DNA of 64,000 nucleotides, taken from NCBI GenBank assembly GCA_001643675.2, contig LSRY02000036.1:1-64000 (forward strand). Reading direction: 5' to 3'. Numbering within the stretch: position 1 is the stretch's first letter; the number at the start of each line of letters is the position of its first letter. Source of the stretch: Monocercomonoides exilis (lineage: Eukaryota; Preaxostyla; Oxymonadida; Polymastigidae). Shown piece by piece: positions 1-13,754 of the stretch. The position numbers and the translations under genes are program-made. The notes beneath the pieces were generated by a model. It ran no database searches. It was not told the origin of the DNA and saw only the letters and a list, made by a program, of their open reading frames with translations.

Positions 1-3000
1 TTCCAATTGCTTCTGTGCCAGCAACTTCGAATAATTCTGAATTATTATCATCAGATTTAAGTCCAATTGCTTCTGTGCCAGCAACTTCGAATAATTCTGA
101 ATTATTATCATCAGATTTAAGTCCAATTGCTTCTGTGCCAGCAACTTCGAATAATTCTGAATTATTATCATCAGATTTAAGTCCAATTGCTTGTGCCAGC
201 AACTTCGAATAATTCTGAATTATTATCATCAGATTTAAGTCCAATTGCTTCTGTGCCAGCAACTTCGAATAATTCTGAATTATTATCATCAGATTTAAGT
301 CCAATTGCTTCTGTGCCAGCAACTTCGAATAATTCTGAATTATTATCATCAGATTCCAATTGCTTCTGTGCCAGCAACTTCGAATAATTCTGAATTATTA
401 TCATCAGATTTAAGTCCAATTGCTTCTGTGCCAGCAACTTCGAATAATTCTGAATTATTATCATCAGATTTAAGTCCAATTGCTTCTGTGCCAGCAACTT
501 CGAATAATTCTGAATTATTATCATCAGATTTAAGTCCAATTGCTTCTGTGCCAGCAACTTCGAATAATTCTGAATTATTATCATCAGATTTAAGTCCAAT
601 TGCTTCTGTGCCAGCAACTTCTGAATAATTCTGAATTATTATCATCAGATTTAAGTCCAATTGCTTCTGTGCCAGCAACTTCGAATAATTCTGAATTATT
701 ATCATCAGATTTAAGTCCAATTGCTTCTGTGCCAGCAACTTCGAATAATTCTGAATTATTATCATCAGATTTAAGTCCAATTGCTTCTGTGCCAGCAACT
801 TCGAATAATTCTGAATTATTATCATCAGATTTAAGTCCAATTGCTTCTGTAAGCAACTTCAATTCTTGAATTATTATCATCAGATTTAAGTCCAATTGCT
901 TCTGTGCCAGCAACTTCGAATAATTCTGAATTATTATCATCAGATTTAAGTCCAATTGCTTCTGTGCCAGCAACTTCGAATAATTCTGAATTATTATCAT
1001 CAGATTTAAGTCCAATTGCTTCTGTGCCAGCAACTTCGAATAATTCTGAATTATTATCATCAGATTTAAGTCCAATTGCTTCTGTGCCAGCAACTTCGAA
1101 TAATTCTGAATTATTATCATCAGATTTAAGTCCAATTGCTTCTGTGCCAGCAACTTCGAATAATTCTGAATTATTATCATCAGATTTAAGTCCAATTGCT
1201 TCTGTGCCAGCAACTTCGAATAATTCTGAATTATTATCATCAGATTTAAGTCCAATTGCTTCTGTGCCAGCAACTTCGAATAATTCTGAATTATTATCAT
1301 CAGATTTAAGTCCAATTGCTTCTGTGCCAGCAACTTCGAATAATTCTGAATTATTATCATCAGATTTAAGTCCAATTGCTTCTGTGCCAGCAACTCGAAT
1401 AATTCTGAATTATTATCATCAGATTTAAGTCCAATTGCTTCTGTGCCAGCAACTTCGAATAATTCTGAATTATTATCATCAGATTTAAGTCCAATTGCTT
1501 CTGTGCCAGCAACTTCGAATAATTCTGAATTATTATCATCAGATTTAAGTCCAATTGCTTCTGTGCCAGCAACTTCGAATAATTCTGAATTATTATCATC
1601 AGATTTAAGTCCAATTGCTTCTGTGCCAGCAACTTCGAATAATTCTGAATTATTATCATCAGATTTAAGTCCAATTGCTTCTGTGCCAGCAACTTCGAAT
1701 AATTCTGAATTATTATCATCAGATTTAAGTCCAATTGCTTCTGTGCCAGCAACTTCGAATAATTCTGAATTATTATCATCAGATTTAAGTCCAATTGCTT
1801 CTGTGCCAGCAACTTCGAATAATTCTGAATTATTATCAGATTTAAGTCCAATTGCTTCTGTGCCAGCAACTTCGAATAATTCTGAATTATTATCATCAGA
1901 TTTAAGTCCAATTGCTTCTGTGCCAGCAACTTCGAATAATTCTGAATTATTATCATCAGATTTAAGTCCAATTGCTTCTGTGCCAGCAACTTCGAATAAT
2001 TCTGAATTATCATCAGATTTAAGTCCAATTGCTTCTGTGCCAGCAACTTCGAATAATTCTGAATTATTATCATCAGATTTAAGTCCAATTGCTTCTGTGC
2101 CAGCAACTTCGAATAATTCTGAATTATTATCATCAGATTTAAGTCCAATTGCTTCTGTGCCAGCAACTTCGAATAATTCTGAATTATTATCATCAGATTT
2201 AAGTCCAATTGCTTCTGTGCCAGCAACTTCGAATAATTCTGAATTATTATCATCAGATTTAAGTCCAATTGCTTCTGTGCCAGCAACTTCGAATAATTCT
2301 GAATTATTATCATCAGATTTAAGTCCAATTGCTTCTGTGCCAGCAACTTCGAATAATTCTGAATTATTATCATCAGATTTAAGTCCAATTGCTTCTGTGC
2401 CAGCAACTTCGAATAATTCTGAATTATTATCATCAGATTTAAGTCCAATTGCTTCTGTGCCAGCAACTTCGAATAATTCTGAATTATTATCATCAGATTT
2501 AAGTCCAATTGCTTCTGTGCCAGCAACTTCGAATAATTCTGAATTATTATCATCAGATTTAAGTCCAATTGCTTCTGTGCCAGCAACTTCGAATAATTCT
2601 GAATTATTATCATCAGATTTAAGTCCAATTGCTTCTGTGCCAGCAACTTCGAATAATTCTGAATTATTATCATCAGATTTAAGTCCAATTGCTTCTGTGC
2701 CAGCAACTTCGAATAATTCTGAATTATTATCATCAGATTTAAGTCCAATTGCTTCTGTGCCAGCAACTTCGAATAATTCTGAATTATTATCATCAGATTT
2801 AAGTCCAATTGCTTCTGTGCCAGCAACTTCGAATAATTCTGAATTATTATCATCAGATTTAAGTCCAATTGCTTCTGTGCCAACTTCGAATAATTCTGAA
2901 TTATTATCATCAGATTTAAGTCCAATTGCTTCTGTGCCAGCAACTTCGAATAATTCTGAATTATTATCATCAGATTTAAGTCCAATTGCTTCTGTGCCAG

Positions 3001-6000
3001 CAACTTCGAATAATTCTGAATTATTATCATCAGATTTAAGTCCAATTGCTTCTGTGCCAGCAACTTCGAATAATTCTGAATTATTATCATCAGATTTAAG
3101 TCCAATTGCTTCTGTGCCAGCAACTTCGAATAATTCTGAATTATTATCATCAGATTTAAGTCCAATTGCTTCTGTGCCAGCAACTTCGAATAATTCTGAA
3201 TTATTATCATCAGATTTAAGTCCAATTGCTTCTGTGCCAGCAACTTCGAATAATTCTGAATTATTATCATCAGATTTAAGTCCAATTGCTTCTGTGCCAG
3301 CAACTTCGAATAATTCTGAATTATTATCATCAGATTTAAGTCCAATTGCTTCTGTGCCAGCAACTTCGAATAATTCTGAATTATTATCATCAGATTTAAG
3401 TCCAATTGCTTCTGTGCCAGCAACTTCGAATAATTCTGAATTATTATCATCAGATTTAAGTCCAATTGCTTCTGTGCCAGCAACTTCGAATAATTCTGAA
3501 TTATTATCATCAGATTTAAGTCCAATTGCTTCTGTGCCAGCAACTTCGAATAATTCTGAATTATTATCATCAGATTTAAGTCCAATTGCTTCTGTGCCAG
3601 CAACTTCGAATAATTCTGAATTATTATCATCAGATTTAAGTCCAATTGCTTCTGTGCCAGCAACTTCGAATAATTCTGAATTATTATCATCAGATTTAAG
3701 TCCAATTGCTTCTGTGCCAGCAACTTCGAATAATTCTGAATTATTATCATCAGATTTAAGTCCAATTGCTTCTGTGCCAGCAACTTCGAATAATTCTGAA
3801 TTATTATCATCAGATTTAAGTCCAATTGCTTCTGTGCCAGCAACTTCGAATAATTCTGAATTATTATCATCAGATTTAAGTCCAATTGCTTCTGTGCCAG
3901 CAACTTCGAATAATTCTGAATTATTATCATCAGATTTAAGTCCAATTGCTTCTGTGCCAGCAACTTCGAATAATTCTGAATTATTATCATCAGATTTAAG
4001 TCCAATTGCTTCTGTGCCAGCAACTTCGAATAATTCTGAATTATTATCATCAGATTTAAGTCCAATTGCTTCTGTGCCAGCAACTTCGAATAATTCTGAA
4101 TTATTATCATCAGATTTAAGTCCAATTGCTTCTGTGCCAGCAACTTCGAATAATTCTGAATTATTATCATCAGATTTAAGTCCAATTGCTTCGTGCCAGC
4201 AACTTCGAATAATTCTGAATTATTATCATCAGATTTAAGTCCAATTGCTTCTGTGCCAGCAACTTCGAATAATTCTGAATTATTATCATCAGATTTAAGT
4301 CCAATTGCTTCTGTGCCAGCAACTTCGAATAATTCTGAATTATTATCATCAGATTTAAGTCCAATTGCTTCTGTGCCAGCAACTTCGAATAATTCTGAAT
4401 TATTATCATCAGATTTAAGTCCAATTGCTTCTGTGCCAGCAACTTCGAATAATTCTGAATTATTATCATCAGATTTAAGTCCAATTGCTTCTGTGCCAGC
4501 AACTTCGAATAATTCTGAATTATTATCATCAGATTTAAGTCCAATTGCTTCTGTGCCAGCAACTTCGAATAATTCTGAATTATTATCATCAGATTTAAGT
4601 CCAATTGCTTCTGTGCCAGCAACTTCGAATAATTCTGAATTATTATCATCAGATTTAAGTCCAATTGCTTCTGTGCCAGCAACTTCGAATAATTCTGAAT
4701 TATTATCATCAGATTTAAGTCCAATTGCTTCTGTGCCAGCAACTTCGAATAATTCTGAATTATTATCATCAGATTTAAGTCCAATTGCTTCTGTGCCAGC
4801 AACTTCGAATAATTCTGAATTATTATCATCAGATTTAAGTCCAATTGCTTCTGTGCCAGCAACTTCGAATAATTCTGAATTATTATCATCAGATTTAAGT
4901 CCAATTGCTTCTGTGCCAGCAACTTCGAATAATTCTGAATTATTATCATCAGATTTAAGTCCAATTGCTTCTGTGCCAGCAACTTCGAATAATTCTGAAT
5001 TATTATCATCAGATTTAAGTCCAATTGCTTCTGTGCCAGCAACTTCGAATAATTCTGAATTATTATCATCAGATTTAAGTCCAATTGCTTCTGTGCCAGC
5101 AACTTCGAATAATTCTGAATTATTATCATCAGATTTAAGTCCAATTGCTTCTGTGCCAGCAACTTCGAATAATTCTGAATTATTATCATCAGATTTAAGT
5201 CCAATTGCTTCTGTGCCAGCAACTTCGAATAATTCTGAATTATTATCATCAGATTTAAGTCCAATTGCTTCTGTGCCAGCAACTTCGAATAATTCTGAAT
5301 TATTATCATCAGATTTAAGTCCAATTGCTTCTGTGCCAGCAACTTCGAATAATTCTGAATTATTATCATCAGATTTAAGTCCAATTGCTTCTGTGCCAGC
5401 AACTTCGAATAATTCTGAATTATTATCATCAGATTTAAGTCCAATTGCTTCTGTGCCAGCAACTTCGAATAATTCTGAATTATTATCATCAGATTTAAGT
5501 CCAATTGCTTCTGTGCCAGCAACTTCGAATAATTCTGAATTATTATCATCAGATTTAAGTCCAATTGCTTCTGTGCCAGCAACTTCGAATAATTCTGAAT
5601 TATTATCATCAGATTTAAGTCCAATTGCTTCTGTGCCAGCAACTTCGAATAATTCTGAATTATTATCATCAGATTTAAGTCCAATTGCTTCTGTGCCAGC
5701 AACTTCGAATAATTCTGAATTATTATCATCAGATTTAAGTCCAATTGCTTCTGTGCCAGCAACTTCGAATAATTCTGAATTATTATCATCAGATTTAAGT
5801 CCAATTGCTTCTGTGCCAGCAACTTCGAATAATTCTGAATTATTATCATCAGATTTAAGTCCAATTGCTTCTGTGCCAGCAACTTCGAATAATTCTGAAT
5901 TATTATCATCAGATTTAAGTCCAATTGCTTCTGTGCCAGCAACTTCGAATAATTCTGAATTATTATCATCAGATTTAAGTCCAATTGCTTCTGTGCCAGC

Positions 6001-9000
6001 AACTTCGAATAATTCTGAATTATTATCATCAGATTTAAGTCCAATTGCTTCTGTGCCAGCAACTTCGAATAATTCTGAATTATTATCATCAGATTTAAGT
6101 CCAATTGCTTCTGTGCCAGCAACTTCGAATAATTCTGAATTATTATCATCAGATTTAAGTCCAATTGCTTCTGTGCCAGCAACTTCGAATAATTCTGAAT
6201 TATTATCATCAGATTTAAGTCCAATTGCTTCTGTGCCAGCAACTTCGAATAATTCTGAATTATTATCATCAGATTTAAGTCCAATTGCTTCTGTGCCAGC
6301 AACTTCGAATAATTCTGAATTATTATCATCAGATTTAAGTCCAATTGCTTCTGTGCCAGCAACTTCGAATAATTCTGAATTATTATCATCAGATTTAAGT
6401 CCAATTGCTTCTGTGCCAGCAACTTCGAATAATTCTGAATTATTATCATCAGATTTAAGTCCAATTGCTTCTGTGCCAGCAACTTCGAATAATTCTGAAT
6501 TATTATCATCAGATTTAAGTCCAATTGCTTCTGTGCCAGCAACTTCGAATAATTCTGAATTATTATCATCAGATTTAAGTCCAATTGCTTCTGTGCCAGC
6601 AACTTCGAATAATTCTGAATTATTATCATCAGATTTAAGTCCAATTGCTTCTGTGCCAGCAACTTCGAATAATTCTGAATTATTATCATCAGATTTAAGT
6701 CCAATTGCTTCTGTGCCAGCAACTTCGAATAATTCTGAATTATTATCATCAGATTTAAGTCCAATTGCTTCTGTGCCAGCAACTTCGAATAATTCTGAAT
6801 TATTATCATCAGATTTAAGTCCAATTGCTTCTGTGCCAGCAACTTCGAATAATTCTGAATTATTATCATCAGATTTAAGTCCAATTGCTTCTGTGCCAGC
6901 AACTTCGAATAATTCTGAATTATTATCATCAGATTTAAGTCCAATTGCTTCTGTGCCAGCAACTTCGAATAATTCTGAATTATTATCATCAGATTTAAGT
7001 CCAATTGCTTCTGTGCCAGCAACTTCGAATAATTCTGAATTATTATCATCAGATTTAAGTCCAATTGCTTCTGTGCCAGCAACTTCGAATAATTCTGAAT
7101 TATTATCATCAGATTTAAGTCCAATTGCTTCTGTGCCAGCAACTTCGAATAATTCTGAATTATTATCATCAGATTTAAGTCCAATTGCTTCTGTGCCAGC
7201 AACTTCGAATAATTCTGAATTATTATCATCAGATTTAAGTCCAATTGCTTCTGTGCCAGCAACTTCGAATAATTCTGAATTATTATCATCAGATTTAAGT
7301 CCAATTGCTTCTGTGCCAGCAACTTCGAATAATTCTGAATTATTATCATCAGATTTAAGTCCAATTGCTTCTGTGCCAGCAACTTCGAATAATTCTGAAT
7401 TATTATCATCAGATTTAAGTCCAATTGCTTCTGTGCCAGCAACTTCGAATAATTCTGAATTATTATCATCAGATTTAAGTCCAATTGCTTCTGTGCCAGC
7501 AACTTCGAATAATTCTGAATTATTATCATCAGATTTAAGTCCAATTGCTTCTGTGCCAGCAACTTCGAATAATTCTGAATTATTATCATCAGATTTAAGT
7601 CCAATTGCTTCTGTGCCAGCAACTTCGAATAATTCTGAATTATTATCATCAGATTTAAGTCCAATTGCTTCTGTGCCAGCAACTTCGAATAATTCTGAAT
7701 TATTATCATCAGATTTAAGTCCAATTGCTTCTGTGCCAGCAACTTCGAATAATTCTGAATTATTATCATCAGATTTAAGTCCAATTGCTTCTGTGCCAGC
7801 AACTTCGAATAATTCTGAATTATTATCATCAGATTTAAGTCCAATTGCTTCTGTGCCAGCAACTTCGAATAATTCTGAATTATTATCATCAGATTTAAGT
7901 CCAATTGCTTCTGTGCCAGCAACTTCGAATAATTCTGAATTATTATCATCAGATTTAAGTCCAATTGCTTCTGTGCCAGCAACTTCGAATAATTCTGAAT
8001 TATTATCATCAGATTTAAGTCCAATTGCTTCTGTGCCAGCAACTTCGAATAATTCTGAATTATTATCATCAGATTTAAGTCCAATTGCTTCTGTGCCAGC
8101 AACTTCGAATAATTCTGAATTATTATCATCAGATTTAAGTCCAATTGCTTCTGTGCCAGCAACTTCGAATAATTCTGAATTATTATCATCAGATTTAAGT
8201 CCAATTGCTTCTGTGCCAGCAACTTCGAATAATTCTGAATTATTATCATCAGATTTAAGTCCAATTGCTTCTGTGCCAGCAACTTCGAATAATTCTGAAT
8301 TATTATCATCAGATTTAAGTCCAATTGCTTCTGTGCCAGCAACTTCGAATAATTCTGAATTATTATCATCAGATTTAAGTCCAATTGCTTCTGTGCCAGC
8401 AACTTCGAATAATTCTGAATTATTATCATCAGATTTAAGTCCAATTGCTTCTGTGCCAGCAACTTCGAATAATTCTGAATTATTATCATCAGATTTAAGT
8501 CCAATTGCTTCTGTGCCAGCAACTTCGAATAATTCTGAATTATTATCATCAGATTTAAGTCCAATTGCTTCTGTGCCAGCAACTTCGAATAATTCTGAAT
8601 TATTATCATCAGATTTAAGTCCAATTGCTTCTGTGCCAGCAACTTCGAATAATTCTGAATTATTATCATCAGATTTAAGTCCAATTGCTTCTGTGCCAGC
8701 AACTTCGAATAATTCTGAATTATTATCATCAGATTTAAGTCCAATTGCTTCTGTGCCAGCAACTTCGAATAATTCTGAATTATTATCATCAGATTTAAGT
8801 CCAATTGCTTCTGTGCCAGCAACTTCGAATAATTCTGAATTATTATCATCAGATTTAAGTCCAATTGCTTCTGTGCCAGCAACTTCGAATAATTCTGAAT
8901 TATTATCATCAGATTTAAGTCCAATTGCTTCTGTGCCAGCAACTTCGAATAATTCTGAATTATTATCATCAGATTTAAGTCCAATTGCTTCTGTGCCAGC

Positions 9001-12000
9001 AACTTCGAATAATTCTGAATTATTATCATCAGATTTAAGTCCAATTGCTTCTGTGCCAGCAACTTCGAATAATTCTGAATTATTATCATCAGATTTAAGT
9101 CCAATTGCTTCTGTGCCAGCAACTTCGAATAATTCTGAATTATTATCATCAGATTTAAGTCCAATTGCTTCTGTGCCAGCAACTTCGAATAATTCTGAAT
9201 TATTATCATCAGATTTAAGTCCAATTGCTTCTGTGCCAGCAACTTCGAATAATTCTGAATTATTATCATCAGATTTAAGTCCAATTGCTTCTGTGCCAGC
9301 AACTTCGAATAATTCTGAATTATTATCATCAGATTTAAGTCCAATTGCTTCTGTGCCAGCAACTTCGAATAATTCTGAATTATTATCATCAGATTTAAGT
9401 CCAATTGCTTCTGTGCCAGCAACTTCGAATAATTCTGAATTATTATCATCAGATTTAAGTCCAATTGCTTCTGTGCCAGCAACTTCGAATAATTCTGAAT
9501 TATTATCATCAGATTTAAGTCCAATTGCTTCTGTGCCAGCAACTTCGAATAATTCTGAATTATTATCATCAGATTTAAGTCCAATTGCTTCTGTGCCAGC
9601 AACTTCGAATAATTCTGAATTATTATCATCAGATTTAAGTCCAATTGCTTCTGTGCCAGCAACTTCGAATAATTCTGAATTATTATCATCAGATTTAAGT
9701 CCAATTGCTTCTGTGCCAGCAACTTCGAATAATTCTGAATTATTATCATCAGATTTAAGTCCAATTGCTTCTGTGCCAGCAACTTCGAATAATTCTGAAT
9801 TATTATCATCAGATTTAAGTCCAATTGCTTCTGTGCCAGCAACTTCGAATAATTCTGAATTATTATCATCAGATTTAAGTCCAATTGCTTCTGTGCCAGC
9901 AACTTCGAATAATTCTGAATTATTATCATCAGATTTAAGTCCAATTGCTTCTGTGCCAGCAACTTCGAATAATTCTGAATTATTATCATCAGATTTAAGT
10001 CCAATTGCTTCTGTGCCAGCAACTTCGAATAATTCTGAATTATTATCATCAGATTTAAGTCCAATTGCTTCTGTGCCAGCAACTTCGAATAATTCTGAAT
10101 TATTATCATCAGATTTAAGTCCAATTGCTTCTGTGCCAGCAACTTCGAATAATTCTGAATTATTATCATCAGATTTAAGTCCAATTGCTTCTGTGCCAGC
10201 AACTTCGAATAATTCTGAATTATTATCATCAGATTTAAGTCCAATTGCTTCTGTGCCAGCAACTTCGAATAATTCTGAATTATTATCATCAGATTTAAGT
10301 CCAATTGCTTCTGTGCCAGCAACTTCGAATAATTCTGAATTATTATCATCAGATTTAAGTCCAATTGCTTCTGTGCCAGCAACTTCGAATAATTCTGAAT
10401 TATTATCATCAGATTTAAGTCCAATTGCTTCTGTGCCAGCAACTTCGAATAATTCTGAATTATTATCATCAGATTTAAGTCCAATTGCTTCTGTGCCAGC
10501 AACTTCGAATAATTCTGAATTATTATCATCAGATTTAAGTCCAATTGCTTCTGTGCCAGCAACTTCGAATAATTCTGAATTATTATCATCAGATTTAAGT
10601 CCAATTGCTTCTGTGCCAGCAACTTCGAATAATTCTGAATTATTATCATCAGATTTAAGTCCAATTGCTTCTGTGCCAGCAACTTCGAATAATTCTGAAT
10701 TATTATCATCAGATTTAAGTCCAATTGCTTCTGTGCCAGCAACTTCGAATAATTCTGAATTATTATCATCAGATTTAAGTCCAATTGCTTCTGTGCCAGC
10801 AACTTCGAATAATTCTGAATTATTATCATCAGATTTAAGTCCAATTGCTTCTGTGCCAGCAACTTCGAATAATTCTGAATTATTATCATCAGATTTAAGT
10901 CCAATTGCTTCTGTGCCAGCAACTTCGAATAATTCTGAATTATTATCATCAGATTTAAGTCCAATTGCTTCTGTGCCAGCAACTTCGAATAATTCTGAAT
11001 TATTATCATCAGATTTAAGTCCAATTGCTTCTGTGCCAGCAACTTCGAATAATTCTGAATTATTATCATCAGATTTAAGTCCAATTGCTTCTGTGCCAGC
11101 AACTTCGAATAATTCTGAATTATTATCATCAGATTTAAGTCCAATTGCTTCTGTGCCAGCAACTTCGAATAATTCTGAATTATTATCATCAGATTTAAGT
11201 CCAATTGCTTCTGTGCCAGCAACTTCGAATAATTCTGAATTATTATCATCAGATTTAAGTCCAATTGCTTCTGTGCCAGCAACTTCGAATAATTCTGAAT
11301 TATTATCATCAGATTTAAGTCCAATTGCTTCTGTGCCAGCAACTTCGAATAATTCTGAATTATTATCATCAGATTTAAGTCCAATTGCTTCTGTGCCAGC
11401 AACTTCGAATAATTCTGAATTATTATCATCAGATTTAAGTCCAATTGCTTCTGTGCCAGCAACTTCGAATAATTCTGAATTATTATCATCAGATTTAAGT
11501 CCAATTGCTTCTGTGCCAGCAACTTCGAATAATTCTGAATTATTATCATCAGATTTAAGTCCAATTGCTTCTGTGCCAGCAACTTCGAATAATTCTGAAT
11601 TATTATCATCAGATTTAAGTCCAATTGCTTCTGTGCCAGCAACTTCGAATAATTCTGAATTATTATCATCAGATTTAAGTCCAATTGCTTCTGTGCCAGC
11701 AACTTCGAATAATTCTGAATTATTATCATCAGATTTAAGTCCAATTGCTTCTGTGCCAGCAACTTCGAATAATTCTGAATTATTATCATCAGATTTAAGT
11801 CCAATTGCTTCTGTGCCAGCAACTTCGAATAATTCTGAATTATTATCATCAGATTTAAGTCCAATTGCTTCTGTGCCAGCAACTTCGAATAATTCTGAAT
11901 TATTATCATCAGATTTAAGTCCAATTGCTTCTGTGCCAGCAACTTCGAATAATTCTGAATTATTATCATCAGATTTAAGTCCAATTGCTTCTGTGCCAGC

Positions 12001-13686
12001 AACTTCGAATAATTCTGAATTATTATCATCAGATTTAAGTCCAATTGCTTCTGTGCCAGCAACTTCGAATAATTCTGAATTATTATCATCAGATTTAAGT
12101 CCAATTGCTTCTGTGCCAGCAACTTCGAATAATTCTGAATTATTATCATCAGATTTAAGTCCAATTGCTTCTGTGCCAGCAACTTCGAATAATTCTGAAT
12201 TATTATCATCAGATTTAAGTCCAATTGCTTCTGTGCCAGCAACTTCGAATAATTCTGAATTATTATCATCAGATTTAAGTCCAATTGCTTCTGTGCCAGC
12301 AACTTCGAATAATTCTGAATTATTATCATCAGATTTAAGTCCAATTGCTTCTGTGCCAGCAACTTCGAATAATTCTGAATTATTATCATCAGATTTAAGT
12401 CCAATTGCTTCTGTGCCAGCAACTTCGAATAATTCTGAATTATTATCATCAGATTTAAGTCCAATTGCTTCTGTGCCAGCAACTTCGAATAATTCTGAAT
12501 TATTATCATCAGATTTAAGTCCAATTGCTTCTGTGCCAGCAACTTCGAATAATTCTGAATTATTATCATCAGATTTAAGTCCAATTGCTTCTGTGCCAGC
12601 AACTTCGAATAATTCTGAATTATTATCATCAGATTTAAGTCCAATTGCTTCTGTGCCAGCAACTTCGAATAATTCTGAATTATTATCATCAGATTTAAGT
12701 CCAATTGCTTCTGTGCCAGCAACTTCGAATAATTCTGAATTATTATCATCAGATTTAAGTCCAATTGCTTCTGTGCCAGCAACTTCGAATAATTCTGAAT
12801 TATTATCATCAGATTTAAGTCCAATTGCTTCTGTGCCAGCAACTTCGAATAATTCTGAATTATTATCATCAGATTTAAGTCCAATTGCTTCTGTGCCAGC
12901 AACTTCGAATAATTCTGAATTATTATCATCAGATTTAAGTCCAATTGCTTCTGTGCCAGCAACTTCGAATAATTCTGAATTATTATCATCAGATTTAAGT
13001 CCAATTGCTTCTGTGCCAGCAACTTCGAATAATTCTGAATTATTATCATCAGATTTAAGTCCAATTGCTTCTGTGCCAGCAACTTCGAATAATTCTGAAT
13101 TATTATCATCAGATTTAAGTCCAATTGCTTCTGTGCCAGCAACTTCGAATAATTCTGAATTATTATCATCAGATTTAAGTCCAATTGCTTCTGTGCCAGC
13201 AACTTCGAATAATTCTGAATTATTATCATCAGATTTAAGTCCAATTGCTTCTGTGCCAGCAACTTCGAATAATTCTGAATTATTATCATCAGATTTAAGT
13301 CCAATTGCTTCTGTGCCAGCAACTTCGAATAATTCTGAATTATTATCATCAGATTTAAGTCCAATTGCTTCTGTGCCAGCAACTTCGAATAATTCTGAAT
13401 TATTATCATCAGATTTAAGTCCAATTGCTTCTGTGCCAGCAACTTCGAATAATTCTGAATTATTATCATCAGATTTAAGTCCAATTGCTTCTGTGCCAGC
13501 AACTTCGAATAATTCTGAATTATTATCATCAGATTTAAGTCCAATTGCTTCTGTGCCAGCAACTTCGAATAATTCTGAATTATTATCATCAGATTTAAGT
13601 CCAATTGCTTCTGTGCCAGCAACTTCGAATAATTCTGAATTATTATCATCAGATTTAAGTCCAATTGCTTCTGTGCCAGCAACTTC
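1..13686. repeat. 60-bp tandem array, about 228 copies, running off the left edge
   Basis: A 60-bp unit repeats head to tail from the first base to 13,686. From about 4,200 to 13,680 I see about 158 consecutive copies with no substitution or indel. Before 4,200 the only differences are small indels: near 190, 354, 618, 850, 1,395, 1,837, 2,011, 2,880 and 4,192. The unit is a multiple of three. It stays open in one + frame, giving the 20-residue unit PATSNNSELLSSDLSPIASV, and in one - frame. It contains a 17-bp palindrome, AATAATTCTGAATTATT. It could be a coding minisatellite or a non-coding satellite. The indel-only variation near the edge looks like unpolished long-read sequence at a contig end, but that is inference. 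Confidence 0.98.
4193..13686 (+). CDS. Candidate repeat exon of a giant Ser/Asn-rich protein
   Basis: The + frame through the array is open from 4,193 to 13,741 and encodes about 158 identical 20-residue units rich in Ser, Asn, Leu, Asp and Pro. No hydrophobic segment or known domain is visible. Reading straight through, the frame stops at a TAG (13,739-13,741) after a short non-repeat tail. If the predicted intron 13,687-13,754 is removed, the frame continues without a break into the USP exon (TC plus A gives Ser). The upstream start is not visible: further copies to the left are in the same style but broken by indels at about 190-4,192. The opposite strand is also open, so openness alone does not prove coding. 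The in-frame splice to a real domain is the main argument. Function is unknown; a long disordered or surface-exposed stalk is one possibility. Confidence 0.45.
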
Positions 13687-13754
13687 GTATATAACTTATT
13701 TGTCATTAACAGGTATATATTCAATTCAAGATTTTTTATAGTTACATATTACAG
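13687..13754 (+). other. Predicted 68-bp intron joining repeat frame to USP exon
   Basis: The array ends exactly where the sequence becomes GTATATAAC, a good donor, and TTACAG at 13,749-13,754 is a good acceptor. The exon before ends in phase 2 and the exon after supplies one base, so the repeat frame enters the USP frame directly. The stop at 13,739-13,741 lies inside this intron. The intron is AT-rich and within the size range of the other introns inferred here (45-101 bp). Unspliced alternative: the USP gene simply starts at its own ATG at 13,765. Confidence 0.5.

Noticed and set aside
1-13686. CRISPR-like array
   Set aside because: There are no unique spacers; the whole 60-bp unit is repeated, and the context is eukaryotic.
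4176-13724. 3,182-codon open frame on the minus strand of the array (units of LLAQKQLDLNLMIIIQNYSK)
   Set aside because: A 60-bp repeat with no stop in a frame is open automatically; this strand has no domain or splice partner at its end.
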